Shown here: one piece after another, positions 57,272-64,000 of the stretch
Layout: every line of letters begins with the position of its first letter
Position numbering within the stretch: position 1 is the first letter of the stretch
Origin: Shinella lacus
GTDB lineage: Bacteria > Pseudomonadota > Alphaproteobacteria > Rhizobiales > Rhizobiaceae
Direction of reading: 5' to 3'
Assembly: GCF_010994755.1 (NCBI RefSeq)
Contig: NZ_WHSB02000002.1
Location: 620,001 to 684,000, forward strand
Length of the DNA: 64,000 bases
Program-made: the position numbers and the translations under genes
Notes under the pieces: generated by a model
Told to the model about the DNA's origin: nothing
The model's database searches: none
What the model saw: the letters and a program-made list of their open reading frames with translations, nothing else

Positions 57272-57739
57272 ATGTCCCTTCGTTTCCTGCCCATGCCGAC
57301 CGAAACCGCGACCGCCTACTGGAGCGGCGGCAAGGATGCCTATGGCATGGTGCCGGAGCGGTATATCTCCGACGGCGATGGCGTGCCCTGCCGCCATTGC
57401 CTGCGGCTCGTTGGTGCCGGCGAGGCCTATCTCGTCCTGGCGCACCGCCCCTTCCCGGCCGTCCAGCCCTATGCGGAAACCGGCCCGATCTTCCTGCATG
57501 CCGAGCCCTGCGCCGCCCATGTTCCGTCTGAAGACTTGCCGCCGATTCTGACCAGCCGCGACTATATCGTGCGCGGCTATTCGGCGAGAGGCCGCATCCT
57601 CTACGGCACCGGCGCCGTGGTGCCGACCGGCGACATTCCCGACTATGCGGCCGCACTGCTGGCGCGCGCGGACGTCGCCTATCTCCACATCCGCTCGGCG
57701 CGCAACAATTGCTACCAGTGCCGCATCGAGCGCGCATGA
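57272..57739 (+). CDS. DUF1203 protein
   Basis: 155 aa with the DUF1203 pattern: [42 protein letters not shown], and the C-terminal [19 protein letters not shown]. The conserved Cys and His residues suggest metal binding. Function unknown. Confidence 0.85.
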   Translation: MSLRFLPMPTETATAYWSGGKDAYGMVPERYISDGDGVPCRHCLRLVGAGEAYLVLAHRPFPAVQPYAETGPIFLHAEPCAAHVPSEDLPPILTSRDYIVRGYSARGRILYGTGAVVPTGDIPDYAAALLARADVAYLHIRSARNNCYQCRIERA

Positions 57740-57741
57740 AA

Positions 57742-57765
57742 AAGGCCCGGATCGCTCCGAGCCTT
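57742..57765. terminator. Hairpin between DUF1203 and ald
   Basis: AAGGC-C-CGGA pairs with TCCG-A-GCCTT around TCGC. CTTTCCTT follows on the plus strand and a short T5 run follows on the minus strand. It can serve both convergent genes. Confidence 0.6.
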
Positions 57766-57787
57766 CTTTCCTTAAATCCATGCCTGA

Positions 57788-58906
57788 TCAGGCGACGTTC
57801 AGCACCGCTTCCGGGGCATAGGCCTCGTAGCCGAGCGCCTCGGCGACCGGGCGGTTGGTGACGCGGCCCCTGTGCACGTTGAGGCCGGCGCGCAGGTGCC
57901 GATCCTCGGCAATCGCCTTCAGGCCCTTGTCCGCGAGTTGCAGGCCGTAATGCAGCGTCGCATTGTTCAGCGCATGGGCGGAGGTGACCGGCACCGCGCC
58001 CGGCATGTTGGCGACGCAATAGTGCACCACGCCGTCGACCTCGTAGGTCGGGTCGGAATGGGTGGTGGCGTGCGAGGTCTCGAAGCAGCCGCCCTGGTCG
58101 ATGGCGACGTCGACGATGACCGCGCCCCTCTTCATGCCCGACAGCATTTCGCGGGTGACGAGTTTTGGTGCCGCGGCACCGGGGATCAGCACGGCGCCGA
58201 TGACGAGATCGGCGGAGAAGACTTCCTCTTCCAGCGCATCGATCGTCGAATAGCGCGTGTGGATACGGCCGCCGAAAATGTCGTCGAGCTGGCGCAGGCG
58301 CGGGATCGAGCGGTCGACGATCGAGACGTCCGCGCCGAGGCCGGCCGCCATCTTCGCCGCATGCAGGCCGACGACGCCGCCACCGATGATCGCGACCTTG
58401 GCCGGCAGCACGCCCGGCACGCCGCCGAGCAGGATGCCGCGGCCGCCATTGGCCTTCTGCAGCGCGGTGGCGCCGGCCTGGATGGAGAGACGACCGGCAA
58501 CCTCGGACATGGGTGCCAGCAGCGGCAGGCCGCCGCGCTCGTCCGTCACCGTTTCATAGGCGATGGCGGTGACGCCGGAGGCGAGCAGGCCCTGGGTCTG
58601 TTCCGGATCGGGGGCGAGATGCAGGTAGGTGTAGAGAATCTGTCCGTCGCGAAGCTGCGCCCATTCGGAGGGCTGCGGCTCCTTGACCTTCACCACCATG
58701 TCGGACTTCTGGAAGATATCCGCGGCGGTGGCCACGATCTTCGCGCCGGCGGCGCGGTAGGTGTCGTCGTCTGCGCCGATGCCGGCGCCAGCCTTCGTCT
58801 CGACGAGAACCTCATGGCCGTGGGCCACATATTCGCGCACGGCCCCGGGCGTCAGGCCCACCCGATATTCGTGATTCTTGATTTCCTTCGGACAACCGAT
58901 ACGCAT
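57788..58906 (-). CDS. ald: Alanine dehydrogenase
   Basis: NAD-dependent enzyme interconverting L-alanine and pyruvate plus ammonia. The 372-aa product starts [23 protein letters not shown], with Lys in VVKVKEPQ, the catalytic His in [13 protein letters not shown], and the NAD site [24 protein letters not shown]. The start matches the family; the 61-residue open extension is non-coding. Divergent from an Lrp gene, the usual partner that activates ald (AldR-type). Confidence 0.95.
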   Translation of the reverse strand: MRIGCPKEIKNHEYRVGLTPGAVREYVAHGHEVLVETKAGAGIGADDDTYRAAGAKIVATAADIFQKSDMVVKVKEPQPSEWAQLRDGQILYTYLHLAPDPEQTQGLLASGVTAIAYETVTDERGGLPLLAPMSEVAGRLSIQAGATALQKANGGRGILLGGVPGVLPAKVAIIGGGVVGLHAAKMAAGLGADVSIVDRSIPRLRQLDDIFGGRIHTRYSTIDALEEEVFSADLVIGAVLIPGAAAPKLVTREMLSGMKRGAVIVDVAIDQGGCFETSHATTHSDPTYEVDGVVHYCVANMPGAVPVTSAHALNNATLHYGLQLADKGLKAIAEDRHLRAGLNVHRGRVTNRPVAEALGYEAYAPEAVLNVA

Positions 58907-59026
58907 GCGCGTTCCTCTCCCAGTGCTGTTCCCGTTCATTGCCGCCGCTTGCCGGCGGGGACCACTATGGAAGCAGAGGATGCGTGCAATGTCCTTGCAA
59001 AGCGGGTTTGCGAAACGCACCATTGT

Positions 59027-59070
59027 CGAATATTCTGCGAATATCAGCAGAAATTTCGAAGGAAATTCGA
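59027..59070. promoter_or_regulatory. Phased repeats upstream of lrp, likely Lrp operator
   Basis: CGAATAT occurs twice, 12 bp apart (59027 and 59039), then TTCGAA twice, 11 bp apart (59055 and 59066). AT-rich helically phased repeats between divergent ald and lrp are what Lrp/AldR proteins bind. Confidence 0.45.
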
Positions 59071-59532
59071 ATGGCACATCTGGATGCAATCGATACTGCG
59101 ATCCTGAGGGTGATTCAACAGAACGGCCGGATCTCCAATGCGGAGCTTGCGGAGCGCGTCGGCCTGTCGCCGTCGGCCTGCTCGCGCCGGCTGGACATTC
59201 TGGAAAAATCCGGCGTCATCAACGGCTATCACGCCCGCGTCTCGCCCAAGGCGCTCGACTACAAGATGATCGCCATCGTGCACATCTCGCTTTCCGGCCA
59301 GTTCGCCAAGACGCTGAACGAGTTCGAATCCGCCGTGAAACTCTGCCCCAACGTGCTCGTCTGCTACCTGATGTCCGGCGAATACGATTATATCCTGCGC
59401 GTCGCCGCCAAGGATCTGGAGGACTACGAGCGCATCCACCGCGACTGGCTGTCGGCGCTGCCCCATGTGGTGAAGATCAATTCGAGCTTTGCGCTGCGCG
59501 AGATCATCGACCGGCCGAATGTCGGCATCTAG
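59071..59532 (+). CDS. Lrp/AsnC family transcriptional regulator (AldR-type)
   Basis: 153 aa. The N-terminal HTH is [41 protein letters not shown]; the C-terminal RAM/ligand domain includes VHISLSGQF and [22 protein letters not shown]. Divergent from ald, so it likely controls ald in response to alanine. Its stop codon shares a CTAG palindrome with the stop of the convergent cyclase gene. Confidence 0.92.
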   Translation: MAHLDAIDTAILRVIQQNGRISNAELAERVGLSPSACSRRLDILEKSGVINGYHARVSPKALDYKMIAIVHISLSGQFAKTLNEFESAVKLCPNVLVCYLMSGEYDYILRVAAKDLEDYERIHRDWLSALPHVVKINSSFALREIIDRPNVGI

Positions 59533-60776
59533 CTCGCGATGACCCGGTTTCGGCCGGCATTCTTTGCGGCATAGAGCCGGGCGTCGGCCGCCGAAAGCAG
59601 GGCGTTCAGCGTCGTGCCGTCGTTGTAGCTGTTGGCGATGCCGATGCTGACTGTTACCGGCACGCCGTCCGGCCGGCGGATTTCCGTCTCCACGGTGCGG
59701 CGCAGGGCCTCCGCGCGCTCGGCGCCGGCCTGCGGCGAGACATCCTCGCAGATCACCACGAATTCCTCGCCACCGAAGCGGAAGACGCGGTCGGTGCCGC
59801 GCAGTGCGCGCTGCAGGCAGGCGGCCGTCTCCTTCAGCACGCCGTCGCCGGCAAGGTGGCCGAAGCGGTCGTTGACGTCCTTGAAATGGTCGGCATCGAT
59901 GATCATCAGCGCCATCGGCTTGCCCGCCGCCAGCATCGCGGAAAGCAGGCGCGGCGCCTCGAATTCCAGACGGCTGCGGTCGTAGACGCCGGTCAGCGCA
60001 TCGCGGCCGGAACGGTCCAGCAGGTCCTCGTAACGCTCGCGGAAGGTGAGATCGGCAAAGATATCCGAGATCGGCCGCGGCGAGACGGGAATGGCCGAAA
60101 TGCGCGAATAGGAGAGATAGATGGTGATCAGCACCGCATAGGCGCAGGCCGCCATCATCTTGGCGATCCACCCGCCCCAGAAGACTTCAACCGGCGCGCC
60201 GTTGAGGAAATGCAGGGCTGCGAAGAAGCCGATCTGGTCGAAGGTCAGCACCACGACGCCGGATACGAAGAAGCGCATGGCCGTGCTCTTCTTGAACACC
60301 CGCCCGAGCCGTTCGTAGAGCAGGATGATCGCCAGCGCATCGATATAGAGCAGCGTCGTGCCCCAGAGCATCAGCCAGCCCATTTCGTCGATGAAGGCGA
60401 GGTCCGCGATGCGGCCCGGCACAGCACCGATCGTCTGGTGATGGCGCAGGAAGAACCCGAGGCCGACCGTCAGGAAATTGCCGGCGAGCAGGCCGTAGAT
60501 CGGCGCGCGCACGACGGCGGCGTCCTCCTTCACATAGAGAAGGAGAATCATCATCAGCTTGCCGGAAAACAGCACGGAGGAGCCAGGCGAGATGACGCCG
60601 AAGGGCAGCTCGATGTAAAAGACGGCCGCGAGATAGGTTTCGAGGAAGTGCATCACGCCAAGTGCGGCAATGAAGACGCCGATGCCGATCTGATGGCGCA
60701 GATGCAGGATGCCCACCATGAAGACGAAATAGAATCCGGCCTCGACGAGAAGCAGGATCAGATTTTCAGTACCCAT
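59529..60776 (-). CDS. Membrane-bound diguanylate cyclase (GGDEF)
   Basis: 415 aa. Six to seven N-terminal hydrophobic segments (about 1-225), then a GGDEF domain (about 250-415): GVYDRSRLEFE, MALMIIDADHFKDVNDRFGHLAGDGVL and the active site RFGGEEFVV. The signature is intact, so it should make cyclic di-GMP. The membrane part is an unassigned sensor. Convergent with lrp with overlapping stops. Confidence 0.9.
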   Translation of the reverse strand: MGTENLILLLVEAGFYFVFMVGILHLRHQIGIGVFIAALGVMHFLETYLAAVFYIELPFGVISPGSSVLFSGKLMMILLLYVKEDAAVVRAPIYGLLAGNFLTVGLGFFLRHHQTIGAVPGRIADLAFIDEMGWLMLWGTTLLYIDALAIILLYERLGRVFKKSTAMRFFVSGVVVLTFDQIGFFAALHFLNGAPVEVFWGGWIAKMMAACAYAVLITIYLSYSRISAIPVSPRPISDIFADLTFRERYEDLLDRSGRDALTGVYDRSRLEFEAPRLLSAMLAAGKPMALMIIDADHFKDVNDRFGHLAGDGVLKETAACLQRALRGTDRVFRFGGEEFVVICEDVSPQAGAERAEALRRTVETEIRRPDGVPVTVSIGIANSYNDGTTLNALLSAADARLYAAKNAGRNRVIAS

Positions 60777-60939
60777 GGGCGATCCGCAGTTTCTTCGCTT
60801 CGCCCGGCAGCTAAATACAGGGCAAGAGTCGCAACAAGTCTTTTCCTGCGGATACAGGCAATCGCGCCGGTTCTCCAGCGCGTTTACGTTCTTTTGTTTG
60901 ACTTTTCACAGAACGAGGCGGGAAATCGCCCCGGTGCGG

Positions 60940-61254
60940 TCAGACCTGCCGGCTGTCCACGCCGTCGTTGAACAACGAAGGTCCGTGCTGGTCGACGATC
61001 TGCTTCGCCTTGCGAAAGGTCGAGGCGACCGTATCGTCCCGCGAGGAGAAGAGATCGGCGCGGATGAAGCTGCGGGTGAAGACCCGGTCGCCGTCCCGCT
61101 TCTCGATCCGCCCGGCCAGGCGATACTGGCCGCCTTCCGGAATGGGAGCCGCGACGAGGGTGAGGTCGTTGTAGGCCTCGGTTTCCTCCGCGACCTTCGC
61201 GGGGGCTGCCGAGTCGCCGCCGCGACCGAAGAGTTTTGAAAAGAACGATGCCAT
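60940..61254 (-). CDS. HlyU family protein
   Basis: 104 aa: ASFFSKLFGRGGDS at the N-terminus, then YNDLTLVAAPIPEGGQYRLAGRIEKRDGDRVFTRSFIRADLFSSRDDTVASTFRKAKQIVDQHG, which matches the alphaproteobacterial HlyU transcription-factor-like family. These proteins lack a clear HTH, and the regulatory role is by family name only. Confidence 0.8.
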   Translation of the reverse strand: MASFFSKLFGRGGDSAAPAKVAEETEAYNDLTLVAAPIPEGGQYRLAGRIEKRDGDRVFTRSFIRADLFSSRDDTVASTFRKAKQIVDQHGPSLFNDGVDSRQV

Positions 61255-61315
61255 GGCCGATTGCTAACACAGGCCGCCGCGCCCTCCAAGGGGAGAGCGC
61301 GGCCAGCCCCTGCCC

Positions 61316-62575
61316 CTAGATGATGAGGTTTGCGAGAATTTCGTTTTCCGTGATGTCCTGGTAACGCATGCCGGCAGCGTCGAAGGCCTTTTTCAGCGCC
61401 GCAAAATTCTCCGGCGCCTTGGTTTCGATGCCGATGAGGATGGAGCCGAAGTTGCGGGCGGATTTCTTCAGGTATTCGAAGCGGGCGATGTCGTCGTCCG
61501 GGCCGAGCATGTTGAGAAAATCCTTGAGCGCGCCTGGGCGCTGGGCCAGGCGCAGGATGAAGTATTTCTTCAGCCCGGCATGGCGCATGGCGCGTTCCTT
61601 GACATCCGGCAGGCGCTCGAAATCGAAATTGCCGCCGGAGACGACGGCGACGACCGTCTTGCCCTCCAGCGCCTCGCGGCCGAGCGCATCCAGCGCCGTC
61701 AGCGACAGCGCACCCGCCGGCTCCAGCACCACGCCCTCGACATTCAGCATGTCGATCATCGTCACGCAGATCGCGTTTTCCGACAGCAGCATGACCTGAT
61801 CGGCCGAAAACCGGCTGAGGGCTGCAAAATTGAGGGCGCCGATCTGCCCGACCGCGGCACCGTCGACAAAATTATCGACCTGGTCGAGCGTCACCACGGC
61901 ACCGCTTTCGAGGCTGCGCTTGAGGCTCGGCGCACCCGCCGGCTCGCAGAACAGGAAGCTCGACGGGCCGATCCTGTCGGCAAGATAGCCGGTCACGCCC
62001 GAGGCAAGGCCACCACCGCCGACGGGCAGCACCACGAGATCCGGCAGCTTGCCATCGGGCAGCTGCGCGACGATTTCGGCGGCCACCGTCGCCTGGCCCT
62101 CGATGATATCAGCATGGTCGAAGGGCGGCACCATCAGCGCGCCGGTCGCCTCCGCGTGCTCGCGGGCCGCCTTGTAGCACTGGTCGAAGAAGTCGCCGAC
62201 GAGCTTGATCGTGACGAACTCGCCGCCGAAAATGCGGGTCTTGTCGATCTTCTGCTGCGGCGTCGTCACCGGCATGAAGACCACGCCCGGCACGCCGAAA
62301 TGGCGGCAGACGAAGGCGAACCCCTGCGCGTGGTTGCCGGCCGAGGCGCAGACGAAGCTGCGCGCGCCGTTCTCGTCGGCGAGAACCTTGCGGAAGAAGT
62401 TGAACGCCCCCCGGATCTTGTAGGAGCGTACCGGCGAGAGGTCCTCGCGCTTGAGATAGATCTCCGCGCCGTAGCGGGCGGAGAGATGTTCGTTCAGCTG
62501 GAGCGGCGTTTCGGGAAACAACCCGCGCAAGGCCTCCATGGCCGCGTCGACGTCGGATGTCATGCTCTGGTCCAT
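61316..62575 (-). CDS. ilvA: Threonine ammonia-lyase
   Basis: PLP enzyme converting threonine to 2-oxobutanoate, the first step of isoleucine synthesis. 419 aa: PLP Lys in RSYKIRGAFNFF, CASAGNHAQGFA, phosphate loop VGGGGLASGVTG. The C-terminal part (about 325-419) is a single ACT-like regulatory domain, as in the shorter IlvA form. A second ATG at 62563 (MTSDVDAAM) is an alternative start. Confidence 0.93.
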   Translation of the reverse strand: MDQSMTSDVDAAMEALRGLFPETPLQLNEHLSARYGAEIYLKREDLSPVRSYKIRGAFNFFRKVLADENGARSFVCASAGNHAQGFAFVCRHFGVPGVVFMPVTTPQQKIDKTRIFGGEFVTIKLVGDFFDQCYKAAREHAEATGALMVPPFDHADIIEGQATVAAEIVAQLPDGKLPDLVVLPVGGGGLASGVTGYLADRIGPSSFLFCEPAGAPSLKRSLESGAVVTLDQVDNFVDGAAVGQIGALNFAALSRFSADQVMLLSENAICVTMIDMLNVEGVVLEPAGALSLTALDALGREALEGKTVVAVVSGGNFDFERLPDVKERAMRHAGLKKYFILRLAQRPGALKDFLNMLGPDDDIARFEYLKKSARNFGSILIGIETKAPENFAALKKAFDAAGMRYQDITENEILANLII

Positions 62576-62818
62576 ATTCGATAGGGATCTGGGTTCGATA
62601 GGATTGGGTTCAAAAAGCTGCGTGTCTCGCCGTCAGGACAACTCTTGCCTTCAGGAAGGACAGATGCAGGGGAAGCCGATCATTCTTCAAACCTTTCCGA
62701 CGCCGCGCAGTAGAACCGGTCGAAACCAAGGAGGACCGCGTCGGAAGCCATCCTTGAGTTTGGACAATGCAAAGGCTATGGCATATCGACGCGACGGATA
62801 CCACCCGCCCTGGCCGCC

Positions 62819-64000
62819 ATGGCCTCTTCCAGAGACCAGAACTTGAACGCCACCATCTTCCGATCCGCCATCAACATTGCCGCCATCAGCGGCATCTACC
62901 TGTCCGTGGCGATGCTCGTTCCGGCCTTCATCGACGTCTATTACGGCCATCCCGATTCGGAGGTCTTTTTCCTCTCCGCCTTCATGACCGGCGGCCTGTC
63001 GCTCGCGACGGCCGCTGCGACCCGCGCCGGCCCGCCGCCTTTCAACAAGCGCATGGGCTTCCTCGTCGTCAACATGCTGTGGCTTTCGGGCAGCATCATC
63101 GGCGCGATACCGCTGTGGCTGTCGTCTCTGAACCTCACCTTCGCGCAGGCCTTCTTCGAATCGGTCTCGGCGATCAGCACGACCGGCTCCACCGTTATCG
63201 TCGGCCTCGACGACGCGCCGCCCGGCGTCTTGATGTGGCGCTCGCTGCTGCACTGGCTCGGTGGCGTCGGGATTCTTGCCCTCGGCCTCTTCATCATGCC
63301 GTATCTGCGCGTTGGCGGCATGTCCTTCTTCAAGCTCGAATCGTCCGATACGGCCGACAAGCCCTTCGCCCGAATCGCGAGCTATACCCGCGCCTTCCTC
63401 GCCATCTACGTGGCGATCACCCTCATTTGCGCCATTACCTATGCCGCGCTCGGCATGAGCCGCTTCGATGCACTGAACCACGCCATGTCGACGGTCGCGA
63501 CCGGCGGGCTTTCGACGCACGACGCCTCCTTCGGCTATTTCAAGAGCCTGCCGCTGCTCTGGGCCGCCACGTTCTTCATGACACTCTCCAGCCTGCCATT
63601 CTCGGTGCTCATCCTGTTCGTGGTGCGCGGGCGCATCGATGCCTGGCGCGACCCGCAGATCCGCGTCTTCCTCGCCTATCTCGCGCTCTTCGCGATCGCG
63701 GCCAGCATCTTCCAACGGATCGAGAACGGTGTCCCCTTCCATGAGGCGCTGGCGCATTCCTTCTTTACCGTCTCCTCGATTCTCTCCACCACAGGCTTTG
63801 CCAGCGACGACTTCACGCAATGGGGTCACTTCATCGTCGCACTGGCCTTCGTCGCGACCTTCATGGGCGGCTGTTCCGGTTCGACGTCGGGTGGGCTCAA
63901 GGCCTACCGCCTGATCATTCTCTTCAATTTCATCCGCACTGGCCTCTACCGTCTCATCTATCCCGACGGAATCCATGCCGTGCGCTACGGCAGCATGACC
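62819..64000 (+). CDS. trkH: TrkH family potassium uptake protein (cut by window edge)
   Basis: The first 394 residues are inside the window. Start ATG gives MASSRDQNLNATIFRSAIN; no strong ribosome site is visible, so the start may differ slightly. Multi-pass membrane protein with pore loops: AISTTGSTVIVGL, MSTVATGGLSTHDASFGY, SSILSTTGFASDDF, and FMGGCSGSTSGGLKAYR, the four repeated selectivity-filter segments. It works with TrkA. The open frame runs out at the window end and is divergent from ilvA. Confidence 0.9.
   Translation, partial: MASSRDQNLNATIFRSAINIAAISGIYLSVAMLVPAFIDVYYGHPDSEVFFLSAFMTGGLSLATAAATRAGPPPFNKRMGFLVVNMLWLSGSIIGAIPLWLSSLNLTFAQAFFESVSAISTTGSTVIVGLDDAPPGVLMWRSLLHWLGGVGILALGLFIMPYLRVGGMSFFKLESSDTADKPFARIASYTRAFLAIYVAITLICAITYAALGMSRFDALNHAMSTVATGGLSTHDASFGYFKSLPLLWAATFFMTLSSLPFSVLILFVVRGRIDAWRDPQIRVFLAYLALFAIAASIFQRIENGVPFHEALAHSFFTVSSILSTTGFASDDFTQWGHFIVALAFVATFMGGCSGSTSGGLKAYRLIILFNFIRTGLYRLIYPDGIHAVRYGSMT

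Noticed and set aside
58878-60971. 697-aa plus-strand ORF across lrp and the cyclase gene
   Set aside because: Out of frame with lrp and antisense to the cyclase; no family features.
1-64000. CRISPR arrays, rRNA genes, insertion sequences
   Set aside because: None seen: no regularly spaced repeats, no rRNA-like sequence, and no transposase apart from the tyrosine integrase.

Overview
This is a chromosomal window from an alphaproteobacterium of the order Hyphomicrobiales, most likely family Rhizobiaceae (Rhizobium/Agrobacterium/Sinorhizobium/Shinella relatives). The evidence is the dgt-argS-SPOR-nagZ-scpAB-tatABC-serS-surE gene order, ExoR, PopZ beside valS, DUF982 and DUF1203 proteins, and high-GC codon use that produces giant antisense ORFs. 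The species cannot be fixed from the sequence alone.

Region 1 (1-28,200) is core chromosome. A long minus-strand run carries dgt, argS, a giant SPOR protein, nagZ, scpA, scpB, an orphan ABC ATPase, tatABC, serS and surE (cut by the window edge). It is followed by erpA and xthA (+), exoR, a FadL-type porin, valS, popZ, tolC and an isoaspartyl methyltransferase (all -), then exbB-exbD (+) with a candidate RirA-type iron box. After tRNA-Cys come an RcnB-like secreted protein and two small membrane proteins.

Region 2 (28,254-49,803) is an integrated element of about 21.5 kb in the 3' end of a tRNA-Asn gene. It is bounded by a 17-bp direct repeat and carries a tyrosine integrase at its far end. 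It has four parts: (a) small stress-type cargo genes (DUF2934 twice, CsbD, DUF892 ferritin-like, tiny unknown proteins); (b) a lysogeny-switch-like pair of HTH genes and many unknown small proteins; (c) a partial phage module (ClpP-like protease, HTH protein, appendage protein, tail chaperone, tape measure) with no capsid, portal, large terminase or lysis gene; (d) a control/replication module (integrase, AlpA-like regulator, AAA ATPase) next to a DUF4062 protein diverging from a 254-aa unknown.

The most striking signal is a set of promoters matching the alphaproteobacterial general-stress sigma factor EcfG/RpoE2 (GGAAC-N18-TT). They lie 22-36 nt upstream of well-formed starts of many small genes in the element, and also of two small genes just outside its right end. 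One such promoter has no gene behind it: it is followed about 45 nt later by a strong intrinsic terminator, which predicts a stress-induced small RNA of about 70 nt near 32.1 kb.

Region 3 (49,804-64,000) returns to core chromosome: two small stress-type genes, cfa, a sulfur-linked run (cysK, alaX, sseA, GNAT), an OmpA-like protein, an APH-family kinase-like protein, DUF1203, divergent ald/lrp, a membrane diguanylate cyclase, HlyU, ilvA and trkH (cut by the window edge).
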